Shown here in pieces: positions 1 to 7,956 of a DNA stretch of 64,000 nt. Each line of letters begins with the position of its first letter. Positions within the stretch are counted from its first letter, which is position 1. Position numbers and translations under genes: made by a program. The stretch is taken from contig NC_081198.1 of NCBI RefSeq assembly GCF_902713425.1, positions 22,861,188 to 22,925,187 of the forward strand, in the 5' to 3' direction. The stretch comes from Acipenser ruthenus. Its lineage: Eukaryota > Chordata > Actinopteri > Acipenseriformes > Acipenseridae. Below the pieces are notes generated by a model. That model was not told the DNA's origin and searched no databases. It was given only the letters and a program-made list of their open reading frames with translations.

Positions 1-53
1 CATGCTCCCAGGAAACAAACTGCTGCTGTCTACATCATCACCACATGTGAATA
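1..53. other. U2 spacer fragment at window edge
   Basis: Tail of the short spacer that separates a GA tract from the upstream (right-to-left sense) part of the neighbouring unit. It has the 'aaacaaactg' variant, which elsewhere marks spacers lying next to a LINE 5' end, so a LINE probably ends just outside the left edge. That last point is inference. Confidence 0.7.
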
Positions 54-129
54 AAAAAAAGAAAGACAGCAAGAAAGAAAGAGAGAAAGAAAGAGAAAGA
101 AAGAAAGAGAGAAAGAAAAAAAAAAGAAG
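54..129. repeat. GA-rich microsatellite, short class
   Basis: Imperfect (GAAA)n/(GA)n polypurine run, read as CT-rich on the sense strand, lying about 110 bp downstream of U2-1. A CT microsatellite downstream of U2 is also known from mammalian RNU2 arrays. This is one of two length classes seen in the window (about 80 bp against about 100 bp). Confidence 0.9.
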
Positions 130-211
130 TAAAACGTTGGGAAAACTTGCATCAACACTGGCACTCTCCCTCCAGCAGGGGTAGACAAAATGCTCACAGG
201 AGAGATCCAGA

Positions 212-227
212 TCTGACTTTGACCAAC
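212..227 (-). promoter_or_regulatory. snRNA 3' box of U2-1
   Basis: The sense strand reads GTTGGTCAAAGTCAGA, which fits the snRNA 3'-box pattern GTTT-N-AAARNNAGA in its AAAGTCAGA core. It starts 14 nt beyond the U2 3' end, within the usual 3'-box distance. The Integrator complex uses this element to form the snRNA 3' end. Equivalent boxes lie at the same distance from every other U2 3' end: 1001, 8228, 9018, 16244, 23472, 24266, 25056, 32282, 33071 (last base of the match changed), 36587, 42476, 49650, 56861 and 57635. Confidence 0.7.
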
Positions 228-240
228 GTTAGAGAAATGT

Positions 241-426
241 GTGCACCGTTCCCAGAGGTACTGCAATACCGGGCCGATGCGTGGAGTGGACGGAGCAAGC
301 CCCTGTTCCATCTCCCGATTCCAAAAATCAATTTAATATATGGTCCCCTGATAGGGGACGTATCAGATATTAAACTGATAAGAACAGATACTACACTTGA
401 TCTTAGCCAAAAGGCCGAGAAGCGAT
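241..426 (-). ncRNA. RNU2: U2 snRNA gene, copy 1, complete
   Basis: Full 186-nt U2 snRNA, the spliceosomal RNA that pairs with the intron branch site. The sense strand starts ATCGCTTCTCGGCC. It contains GTAGTA at nt 33-38 (branch-point recognition), a stem IIb hairpin GTCCCCTATCAGGGGAC, an Sm site GATTTTTGG at about nt 98-106, and ends GGTGCAC. Compared with the other complete copies it has C173T in the 3' stem-loop IV, which would turn a C-G pair into a wobble pair. The 5' flank and 3' box are both present, so it could be transcribed by Pol II. The exact 3' nucleotide is uncertain by one or two. Confidence 0.95.
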
Positions 427-714
427 GGCGACTTGGCCCTTGCCCGGGGCCCCCCAGCCCGGACGGCACAGGGGGATTCAAAGGTGGGTGCAAAATTCCA
501 AGCACAAGCAGACCCCCAAAAAACGGGCTGCTGCTTCCAGAGGGGAAATGTGCAATTTAAGCAGGAGAAAACAAAACAAAGCAAAAACACACACATAACA
601 CCAAAAACAAAACATAAACTGGCGGAGTGCGTCTTACAAATAGTCATGCCAAGCTGCTATGCTGTGCAAGGTGCCTTGGGTAACTACAACTGTGCCTCGC
701 TGGCTGGCTGGCTT
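427..714 (-). promoter_or_regulatory. U2-1 5' flank with PSE candidate
   Basis: About 290 bp upstream of U2-1, the region expected to hold the snRNA Pol II promoter. A PSE candidate CACCCACCTTTGAATC lies at 475-490, that is -49 to -64, the right distance for SNAPc binding. No TATA box follows it, as expected for a Pol II snRNA gene. I could not assign an octamer or SPH element with confidence; 'aactacaac' at 682-690 is a weak Staf/SPH-like candidate at about -260. The far end is a (TGGC)n run. Confidence 0.55.
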
Positions 715-820
715 GCTAAGAAGGTCCTGGCATAGGGACATGTTCCACCACACTTGTCTGGTTAGCTGCATGCTCCCAGGAAACAACCTGCTGCTGTCTA
801 CATCATCACCACATGTGAAT

Positions 821-920
821 AAAAGAAAGAAAGACAGCAAGAAAGAAAGAGAGAAAGAAAGAGAGAAAGAGAGAAAGAAAGAGAGAAAGAAAGAAAGAGA
901 GAAAGAAAAAAAAAGAAGTA
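821..920. repeat. GA-rich microsatellite, long class
   Basis: Polypurine (GAAA/GA)n tract about 100 bp long, between the U2-1 flank and the 3' flank of U2-2. It belongs to the long class, which is found where the upstream neighbour is a U2 with its 5' flank intact. Confidence 0.9.
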
Positions 921-1029
921 AAACGGCGGGAAAACTTGCATCAACACTGGCACTCTCCCTCCAGCAGGGGTAGACAAAATGCTCACAGGAGAGATCCAGA
1001 TCTGACTTTGACCAACGTTAGAGAAAGGT

Positions 1030-1180
1030 GTGCACCGTTCCCGGAGGTACTGCAATACCGGGCCGATGCGTGGAGTGGACGGAGCAAGCCCCTGTTCCAT
1101 CTCCCGATTCCAAAAATCAATTTAATATATGGTCCCCTGATAGGGGACGTATCAGATATTAAACTGATAAGAACAGATAC
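1030..1180 (-). pseudogene. U2 copy 2, 5'-truncated by LINE A
   Basis: U2 nt 36-186 only. The first 35 nt are replaced by the 3' end of LINE A, whose last bases CAATAAAAGA run straight into GTATCTGTTC of U2. The break falls inside GTA|GTA, the branch-point recognition sequence. The Sm site and 3' box remain, but there is no U2 promoter or 5' end, so no U2 can be made from it. Confidence 0.93.
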
Positions 1181-1826
1181 TCTTTTATTGAGATTTTACA
1201 TTTTTTACATTTACACCCATTCGTTTTTTCATTCATTTTACATTTCTTTTAAAGATGACATTCATGCATACAGACATACATTTTGTTTTAAAAGCATTTA
1301 AAATACATTTAAAAACACCAAGACAATTGTGCTTTGTACATGGTTAAAACAGACACAGATTAAAATCAACATGAAAAAAACCTGTGCTGTTTTAAAAGTG
1401 ACTGGAAAAAAAGAACCATCTATAAAAAACCAGTGCTTGTGAGGGCCGGGGAGTGCTCTCTAAAAAAGTTCAAAAGTGAACATAAAACTAGATCTAAAAC
1501 AGGGACAGGGGAAAAGGGACAGTGTATAGAACAGTGAGTTAAAATTCTAAAATTTTAAAACACTTAAAATGTAACTTTTAATAGTTTACATTAAAAATCT
1601 TAAAGATACATAAAACAAAACAAAACAAAATCAAATAAAACATTCAACGTAAATCAAATAAAAGTCCATAAAACTGAAACAAAAAGACTACATAAAACCA
1701 GGGCACCGTTGAAAAAACGATCATGCCAGCTAAAAAGGGCGGAATGCTGGCATGACAAAATAAATAAAAGGCTTAGCGGTGCCCCGTAGTCCCGCTCCTA
1801 GGAGCTAGCGGTTCCAGTTTTTTCCT
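1181..1826 (-). other. LINE A 3' UTR
   Basis: A 646-nt A+T-rich 3' UTR with no ORF. It holds a nested hairpin just after the ORF2 stop: outer arms 1701-1708 and 1777-1784 (GGGCACCG/CGGTGCCC) enclose 10-bp arms 1721-1730 and 1746-1755 (TCATGCCAGC/GCTGGCATGA). The RNA end is CTCAATAAAAGA, an AATAAA motif almost at the terminus and no A-tail, as expected for an element that primes at a fixed site. Copies G, H and I share small deletions and changes here that are absent in A to F. Confidence 0.8.
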
Positions 1827-4800
1827 TTATTCCATCTTCACGTCCTGAAGTCCGGCGATCCTCCACTCCGCGCAGGCCTTGTCCTTCCCGAGGGTCCGGA
1901 TGTCCAGAATTACAAAGTCCTTGATAAGAGTTTGTGCCCTTCTGGTCGTGGTGATAGTGTCTAGCTCCTGCTTGTGATAGACACAGACGTTACGGCCTTC
2001 CCACAGGATCTGCTTGACAACATTGATGACACGCCAAACGCACTTAGCTGTGCTGGTATCGATTCCTCCCGCAGGCCCATAGAGCACAGTCTCAGCGGTC
2101 ATCTTGGCCGTGTCAGCAAACCTGTTTAGGAAGACAGAGACAGAGAGCCAGACACTGCCAGCCACATCACACTCCCAGAAGATATGGGCTGGTGTTTCTC
2201 TCTTGCGGCACTTTGCATAGGGGCATGTTTCTACTTGGGCTAGTCCCCTCCTGAACATGAACGCTCGAGTGGGGAGTGCACTGTGGACGGTGTTCCATGC
2301 TATATCCTTCTGGACATTACTGAGGCAGCTGTGAGACACATTCTCCCAGATTTTTTGGCTTTGGGTGAGGGAGAAAGTAGCTACTTTTTCAATTTCCTGG
2401 GAACCGGCAAGATATTTAGTTACAGCCTTGTATTCCCAGGAGGCCAATTTTGCTTTATCTAAGCCCAATTTATATATAGTGTCCCTTAAGGTTCTATAAT
2501 ACAATGGGGGGTCCCAGGAGTACGGCACGGTGTTATCAATAGTGCAGAGGCCCAAGGCCCTGAGACAGGTGGCAAAATAGAAACGATTCATGTAACATAC
2601 CTTCCTGTCCAGGGCCTGGATGTTCTTGATAGTTTGCGTGAGCCCCTGCACTCGGGTGAGCTGCACAACGTCCGGGACCCCCTTACCTCCCTTCTTGTCG
2701 GCTTTACTCAGGGTGGCTCGCTTTACCCTCTCCATCTTGCTGCCCCAGATAAAGCGGTGGATAATGCGGTCCACCACTTTTTTGGTGGTCCTGTCTGGGG
2801 GAAAGATTTTTCCTACATAAGAGAGGATGGGGAACAGTATAGACTTGGTTATTAATACTCTACCCGTCATTGATAAGGATCTTGTGCTCCATCCGCCAAT
2901 CTTTTTACGGACCTGGTTAATGGCCGCCGTCCAGCTCTGGGCCCCCGAGCTATTGTTCTCGAAAATGAGGCCCAGAATCTTGATTTTGTCCTTTTTGACA
3001 GGGTACATGTCCGACAGTTCCCTATCTACCTGCCAATTTTTAGACACGTAGACTTCGCTCTTGGACTTATTAATCACTGCCCCGGTCGCCGTGCAGTACT
3101 TCTCAAGGATATTACTAATCCGAGGTACCGACGATGTGTTGGTGCAAATGAGTGACACATCGTCCATATATGCTGTTGTTTTGACCTGGACCCCGTTGGA
3201 TCCAGGCAGCTGGAAACCAGTTATATTGGTATCCCTACGAATTGCCTGCAGGAGGGGTTCAATGCACACGACATATAGCAGTGGGGATAGTGGGCAACCC
3301 TGTCTGACCCCTGACTGGATAGATATTTTACCAGTCAGGTGCCTGTTCACCAAGACTCGGGTACTAATGTTTGTATATATGGTTTTAACCCACTCCCTAA
3401 GTCCAGGAGCGAATTTCATCTGGTCCATCACTTTGTACATATATTCATGGCTTACCCTATCGAACGCCTTCTCCTGGTCAAGGTTGAACAGGCAGAGGGG
3501 ATGGTTCCGTTCTCTAGAATAAGCCAGAATGTCCCTTGTTAACATTAAAATATCCGTGATGGACCTCCCTGGGACGCCACAAGCCTGGTCGGGGCCAATG
3601 ACCAAAGGGAGGTGTACTTGTAGCCGGAGCATCAGAGCTTTGGCTAGTATCTTGTAATCCACGCAAAGGAGGCTGATTGGGCGCCAATTCCGTAGATCTT
3701 TAACTTCCCCTTTCTTATGAAGGAGAGTAATTACACTCTCCCGCATAGAAGGGCCCAACCGCTTCTCCCTGTAGACCGCTCTGTAGACCTCCGCTAAATG
3801 GACTTTTAGCGTGTCCCAAAAAAGATGGTAATACTCACCCGGGATGCCATCTGGACCTGGCGTCTTACCGGTGTTCATGGTCTTAACCGCCTGGGTGAGC
3901 TCCTCCAGCGTGAGTTCTGGGTCCTTCTCCTCCTCCTCGTCGTCCCGCACTGAGTCAGGCTCCAACTGGCTCAGGAACCACTCTATCAGGGTGTCATCTG
4001 TAGCTTTGATGTTATACAGGTCCCTATAGAAGTTCTCTACCACTTTTTTCACTCCCTCACTATCCTCTACTATCCTCCCCCTGCTGTCGAGCATGGAGGA
4101 CATCAAGTGCCGCTTCTCCCTCGTTTTCTGGAAGAAGAAGCGAGTACACTTTTCGTCTTCCTCCATTTTTTGCACTTTTGCATTGTGCATGACCTTTCGT
4201 TGTTCCTCCCTACAAAGCACTGAAAGATCTAGCTTGGTCTGGTCTATCTCGTCGGTTACAGGGAACCCCCGAAGCTGAAGCAGGCTCAGACGCTGGAGGG
4301 CAGCATTCAGGTGTTTATATTTGGCCCTCCTTTCTTTTGCTTTCCTCTTGCCTGCTGCTATGAAATAACCCTTAGTTCTCATTTTGACCATCTCCCACCA
4401 CTCTATAGGGGAGTTGAATAGGTCACGCAAAGTGGTCCACTCAACAAGCCTGCTCTTATAGGCTGCAGCTATGGAGGGGTCATCGAGTAAGGAGGTGTTT
4501 AATTTCCAAACCCCTGACCCCATCTGGGAGGTCTGAGGGACCTGCAATGTTACCTGCAGGAGCCTATGGTCAGAGAAGAAGACGGCCTGGGTGTCTACTG
4601 CCGTCTTCGTAAGGGAGCTGGTATGCAGGACGAGATCTATACGGGAGAAGGAGGTCCCAGATGAGCTCACCCAGGTAAAGGGAGGCACCAGGTCCTTACC
4701 TGCATCACACAGGGAGAAATCAAATATTACGGAGGACAAAACTCTACTAGAGCGGTCGTTGCGTGGCCTGCTCCGGTCTACGTCCCTCAGAGCACAATTG

Positions 4801-5270
4801 AAGTCACCTGACACGATGACGGGTACGTTCCCCAGCAGGAGTGGACGCAGCTGTGGAAAAAAATGAACTCTTTCGTTTTGGTTAGTGGGTGCATAGACAT
4901 TGACCAGTCTGAGGGGAGTGTTGTTGTATGTCACATCCACGCTCAGAATTCTACCAGGTTCTACCTCCCTGCTGCTGCGGGAGGTAATAAATGGGTTTTT
5001 AAACAGGATACCTACTCCGTCGGCTCTGGCTATGTTGGAGCCCGACCAGAAGGAGTCCCCCAGGGTCCAACTCTCCTTCAGGTCCCTATAATCAGGGCTC
5101 GACGAAATACCACACTCCTGCAGAAAGATGAGATCTGCTTTCAAGTTAGCTAGATAGTTTAGTACATCAAATCTTTTTTGTGTCTCCCTGATGCTCCTGA
5201 CATTAACAGACACACATATCAGGGCCATCAGGGTAGCTAACAAGAAAAGGAGTCGCTGCGTCCACCCCAT
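1827..5270 (-). CDS. LINE A ORF2: endonuclease / reverse transcriptase
   Basis: 1147-aa polyprotein. It would nick the U2 gene and copy the LINE RNA onto it (target-primed reverse transcription). APE endonuclease is at about residues 20-240: N23, QE at 51-52, GDFN at 155-158, SRID at 209-212, SDH at 233-235. RT is at about 465-800: TPGPDG near 470, motif A Asp598 (NLDQEKAFD), motif B GVRQGCPLSP, and YMDD with Asp703 and Asp704. The C-terminal zinc finger is C1016-C1021-H1029-C1034. All expected catalytic residues are present. The start ATG lies 5 nt after the ORF1 stop (TAG TCGCT ATG) in another frame, so reinitiation after termination is likely. Residues 7-20 are unusually hydrophobic for an endonuclease N-terminus. 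Confidence 0.92.
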   Translation of the reverse strand: MGWTQRLLFLLATLMALICVSVNVRSIRETQKRFDVLNYLANLKADLIFLQECGISSSPDYRDLKESWTLGDSFWSGSNIARADGVGILFKNPFITSRSSREVEPGRILSVDVTYNNTPLRLVNVYAPTNQNERVHFFPQLRPLLLGNVPVIVSGDFNCALRDVDRSRPRNDRSSRVLSSVIFDFSLCDAGKDLVPPFTWVSSSGTSFSRIDLVLHTSSLTKTAVDTQAVFFSDHRLLQVTLQVPQTSQMGSGVWKLNTSLLDDPSIAAAYKSRLVEWTTLRDLFNSPIEWWEMVKMRTKGYFIAAGKRKAKERRAKYKHLNAALQRLSLLQLRGFPVTDEIDQTKLDLSVLCREEQRKVMHNAKVQKMEEDEKCTRFFFQKTREKRHLMSSMLDSRGRIVEDSEGVKKVVENFYRDLYNIKATDDTLIEWFLSQLEPDSVRDDEEEEKDPELTLEELTQAVKTMNTGKTPGPDGIPGEYYHLFWDTLKVHLAEVYRAVYREKRLGPSMRESVITLLHKKGEVKDLRNWRPISLLCVDYKILAKALMLRLQVHLPLVIGPDQACGVPGRSITDILMLTRDILAYSRERNHPLCLFNLDQEKAFDRVSHEYMYKVMDQMKFAPGLREWVKTIYTNISTRVLVNRHLTGKISIQSGVRQGCPLSPLLYVVCIEPLLQAIRRDTNITGFQLPGSNGVQVKTTAYMDDVSLICTNTSSVPRISNILEKYCTATGAVINKSKSEVYVSKNWQVDRELSDMYPVKKDKIKILGLIFENNSSGAQSWTAAINQVRKKIGGWSTRSLSMTGRVLITKSILFPILSYVGKIFPPDRTTKKVVDRIIHRFIWGSKMERVKRATLSKADKKGGKGVPDVVQLTRVQGLTQTIKNIQALDRKVCYMNRFYFATCLRALGLCTIDNTVPYSWDPPLYYRTLRDTIYKLGLDKAKLASWEYKAVTKYLAGSQEIEKVATFSLTQSQKIWENVSHSCLSNVQKDIAWNTVHSALPTRAFMFRRGLAQVETCPYAKCRKRETPAHIFWECDVAGSVWLSVSVFLNRFADTAKMTAETVLYGPAGGIDTSTAKCVWRVINVVKQILWEGRNVCVYHKQELDTITTTRRAQTLIKDFVILDIRTLGKDKACAEWRIAGLQDVKME

Positions 5271-5275
5271 AGCGA

Positions 5276-7221
5276 CTATGATTGGGAGGTCGGGACACTC
5301 TTCCTACTCTTAGCTCTACGCTTGCTTCGAGGGGGCTTGGGCTTATTTGCAACTCCCATCACCCCTGAGAAGGTACTCACTGCTGCCTCGTCCAAGAAGG
5401 CACCGTCTTTATATGCACAGTACGTGGAGTTGTTGGGGCTATTCAACTCCCCACAAGGTAAGTCTGGTGGAACTTGCTCAGGGCCCCTCGGAACGTGTGG
5501 GTCAGCTTTGTCCTGGGGGGGGGTTATGACAGACAGCATTCTTTGGCTGTTACCGTCTGTTGAATTGGAGCTGTTAGCAGACTTCTGGCTTACCGCGTCC
5601 AGGGGTATTCCCATGTCCTCCAGTGCTGTATCTAGGAGGACCTCTAGGGGGCCCCTGGTTTTGCCCATACAAGGGAGGGGGTCAAGGATGCTTTGAAGGG
5701 AGGCCCTTCGCTTGAAGAGGGTCATTGCTACAGAGGTACTGCTGGTCAGGGAAGGTGTTGACCCCGACCTCTCCCTCGGTGCATTAGTGAACACCTCTTC
5801 TGCAAGGTGTGCTAGGGTTTGTGCCAACGACTGGGAAGGCTGGCTGGGGATGCCCTGGCTGGCTGCTACCTGCCCACTAGGCGGCAGTGTAGCCGTCCCA
5901 CTCGCCTCCGTCTCTGCCTGCGAGGGCAAGACTGGGGACTTTGTGTGGACATTAGCTGGTTTTGGATCTATGGGGGCCACCTGCAACTTGCTGTCTTTGA
6001 TCCTGATCTTCTTTCTTTTCCCCCCCTCGTCTCTACCCTTTCTTTTCCCCACCCTCTGCTGGTTCTTCACTCCCTTCCCCTCCTTCTCACTCTCACTTTC
6101 ACTGTCGCTTTTGCTTTCCTCCCCCACGGACTCAATCCTTATGGCGTCATAACGAGAGCCGAGGGGGAGTGCTGGCGCTGAGAGGGCCCTACTCAGGGGG
6201 GGGCCGCTGCTGGGTCCGGGCTCCCTCCCTGACTCGTGTTCTGCATCAGAGGAGCTACTGGAGGAGCTAGTGGAGTGGCTGTTGTACTCTCTCTCTGGGC
6301 TGGGGGAAGGGGTCCTCGTAAAACGGGACATGTCTCGGGGGCGGGGGGGTGAGGGGGTGCTGGTGATGATGGTGGTGCTGGAGTCTGGGTCTTGGATACT
6401 GTTGGTGGTGATGTGGACTGATCTTTGTTACTTGCTCCCTCTTCCTGCTCAGGCCTAGGCTTGTTCATGTTTGCCTTGCTGGCTCTGGCCATGTTGGCAT
6501 AGGAAGAGGGGCAGTCCTTAAACAGGTGCCCCTTCTTTCCACACAAATTGCACTGCCTCTCTTCTCTGCAGTGGCTGGTCTCGTGGGGGGCGCCGCAGTT
6601 CCTGCACTTGACTACAGTACACGCGGCCGCCAGGTGTCCTAATTCCCCACATTTCCTGCAGAGTTTTGGCATCCCATTATAGAATACCAGCCCTCTGTTG
6701 GGCCCTAACACTATGGAGTTTGGAATGTGGCGGACGCCTCCAATGCCCGATGGATCAACATTAAGGCGTACCAGCCACTTTCTGGCTCCTGTCCAAACCC
6801 CATCTTCATCTGTAATTTTCCTCCCTTCTGATGACACCCTCCCATAGCGGTTAAGCCATGTTGTAATATCATAGTCGCTAACAGCCTCATTGAAAAATTG
6901 GACAGTAACAACTTTCATTTCTCTGTCTGTCAGTGCATCCACACAAAATTCTTTGTATGGAGCGAGATATTTATTCTCCCCCCAAAAGGACCACATTTCT
7001 TGTAACTTTTGGGGGTTCCTAAAACTGACCTCAAACACTTCCTTAAGCCCTGGCAATTTCACCAAACAATTCAAGTCAGAAGGGGAAAAACCCATACCCC
7101 TCTGAAGAATGGTCCGGCTGAACTCCAGTCTCGTCAGTCCTGGTTCCGTTTCATCTTGCTTGTTTCTTGTGAAGCGCACCGCATTGTGCCTCCTGGTTTC
7201 CTGGGTTGGCCGGAACGCCAT
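5276..7221 (-). pseudogene. LINE A ORF1, frameshifted zinc-knuckle protein
   Basis: RNA-binding ORF1 protein, 648 aa when open. The start MAFRPTQETR is the first ATG after the 5' UTR. Three CCHC knuckles lie at C188-C191-H196-C201, C206-C209-H213-C218 and C224-C227-H232-C237. They are followed by a Pro-rich stretch, a Ser run, an acidic SESES stretch and a basic C-terminus (KPPRSKRRAKSRK). Here the G run at 6353-6357 has five G where copies E, G and I have six positions, shifting the frame near residue 289. The result is two overlapping ORFs of 342 aa (7221-6193) and 351 aa (6331-5276). It could be a lethal indel or a tolerated two-protein arrangement; I favour the indel. Confidence 0.85.
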
Positions 7222-7271
7222 CCTTCAGCTGGCTCCTCCGATTGGGGTGGGAGAAGCCTCTGGACGTCCGG

Positions 7272-7300
7272 GTTGTCTCTCTCTACGGAAAAGAGACAAC
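7272..7300 (-). other. Hairpin in LINE 5' UTR
   Basis: Perfect inverted repeat GTTGTCTCT / AGAGACAAC with an 11-nt loop. It is present in the other full-length copies; copy E has one mismatch in the arm (AGAGACCAC). Confidence 0.55.
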
Positions 7301-7408
7301 GTAAGCAGCAAATCTGGGCAGTTGAAGGAACTATTACTTTAGTCCCTGAGGAGATGGTCGCCTCGCAAGAGGGACCCCCTCCCCAGGTGAACGGTGTCCT
7401 TCCCTGGC

Positions 7409-7520
7409 GGAGTAGGGGGCGCTGCTTGGCACCGAGACCACGTAGGAAGAATCGTGGCTGTGACGCCTCCTCGGGGTCCGGGGCCGCCCTCTGCTCCTCC
7501 CAGATGGCGCCCTCTGCTGG
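7409..7520. promoter_or_regulatory. Three CTCF-like motifs in LINE A 5' UTR
   Basis: Three 15-mers fit the core of the CTCF consensus CCASYAGRKGGCRSY: GGAGTAGGGGGCGCT on + at 7409-7423, GGAGCAGAGGGCGGC on - at 7483-7497, and CCAGCAGAGGGCGCC on - at 7506-7520 (a full match). Their orientation is convergent. Binding is inference from motif only. Confidence 0.45.
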
Positions 7521-7661
7521 GCGCCTGCTGCTCTCTCGGTCTGGATCTCGATTACAATCAAGGGCTGGGGATGAGGTCGTCTAGGTCATCAAAGGGTCCT
7601 CAAAGGTCGTCTGGATGGTAGGTCCTCCTTCTCTCTAACTCCAGGAACGTCTGGAAAAGCC

Positions 7662-7711
7662 GGAACCGCCTGAAAAAGAAAAAAACGGGAACCGCCTGAA
7701 AAAGAAAAAAC
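7662..7711 (-). repeat. 26-bp direct duplication in LINE 5' UTR
   Basis: Two copies of a unit containing GGAACCGCCTGAAAAAGAAA (plus-strand reading), 26 bp apart. Copy G has only one unit, so the copy number varies within the family. Confidence 0.75.
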
Positions 7712-7822
7712 TGCTCTCAACAGTCAACAAAATCTTGAAAGACCCTCGGCCTGGATTGGGCAAGCCAAAACCAGACTGAGCATTAGTCTTCCAAAAAGTT
7801 GCCGAGCTGAAGAAAGCCAGTC
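7699..7822 (-). repeat. 5' UTR tandem unit 2, diverged from the U5-like head
   Basis: The sense strand shares with unit 1, in the same order: CTGGCTT(T)CTTCAG.TCG, AAGACTAA, TTGCCC, CCGAGGGTCT, TTTGTT and a T-rich end. Spacing and order make an old tandem duplication likely. Confidence 0.65.
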
Positions 7823-7956
7823 AAAAATAAAAAAAATTCTGTTCCTCCTCACCCGAACAAACCTCTCACAGACCCTCGGAGGGAGCGGGCAATGCCACTA
7901 CCCTCTAAACCTTAGTCTTAGTAAGATTTATTCGAACTGAAGAGAAGCCAGAGTAT
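7823..7956 (-). repeat. U5 snRNA-like head at the LINE A 5' end
   Basis: The element starts ATACTCTGGCTTCTCTTCAG and the match to U5 snRNA starts at U5 nt 1. Against the vertebrate U5 I recall, the consensus head agrees at 33 of the first 36 nt, through the 5' strand of stem 1 to AAATCTTTC; copies A and C have one further change there. Similarity then fades, though GAGGAACA and a T-run like the Sm site AATTTTTTG recur later in the right order. The match ends at the element boundary, which argues against chance. Confidence 0.7.

Larger units (their letters stand above)
1181..7956 (-). mobile_element. Keno-like U2-targeted LINE, copy A
   Basis: Full-length 6776-bp non-LTR retrotransposon in the same sense as U2. 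In sense order it has a 5' UTR (7956-7222) with a U5-like head, ORF1 (7221-5276), a 5-nt gap, ORF2 (5270-1827) and a 3' UTR (1826-1181). It has no LTRs and no poly(A) tail. The APE endonuclease, L1-like RT, zinc-knuckle ORF1 and U2 target fit the Keno family of the Tx1 group as I know it; the name is from memory and untested. ORF2 is open and ORF1 carries one frameshift. It groups with copy C. Confidence 0.85.
7222..7956 (-). other. LINE A 5' UTR
   Basis: A 735-nt leader. In sense order: U5-like unit 1 (7956-7823), diverged unit 2 (7822-7699), a 26-bp direct duplication (about 7662-7711), a GC-rich part with three CTCF-like motifs (7409-7520), and a 9-bp hairpin (7272-7280 with 7292-7300) some 50 nt before the ORF1 ATG. 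Tandem 5' monomers are a known promoter layout in L1-type LINEs; promoter activity here is inference. Confidence 0.75.

Noticed and set aside
54-129. CRISPR-like or minisatellite array at the GA tracts
   Set aside because: Simple GAAA/GA microsatellite without spacers.
147-560. Plus-strand open frames of 112-231 codons across U2 and its spacer, repeated in each unit
   Set aside because: They are antisense to U2 and its flank, include Lys/Glu-rich translation of the GA tract, and recur only because the DNA repeats. No sign of protein constraint.
5455-5465. Plus-strand GGTAAGT as a splice donor
   Set aside because: It is antisense to all recognised genes and has no supporting exon structure.
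5322-6181. Plus-strand open frames of 120-146 codons inside LINE ORF1
   Set aside because: Antisense shadows of the compositionally biased ORF1 C-terminal half.
6193-7221. Zinc knuckles taken as a retroviral or LTR-element gag
   Set aside because: There are no LTRs, protease or integrase; ORF2 has an APE endonuclease and a LINE-type RT. CCHC knuckles are common in ORF1 of Tx1/L1-type LINEs.
7697-7711. Short A-rich runs as a poly(A) tail of a SINE
   Set aside because: They lie inside the LINE 5' UTR within repeated units, with no Pol III boxes or target duplications.
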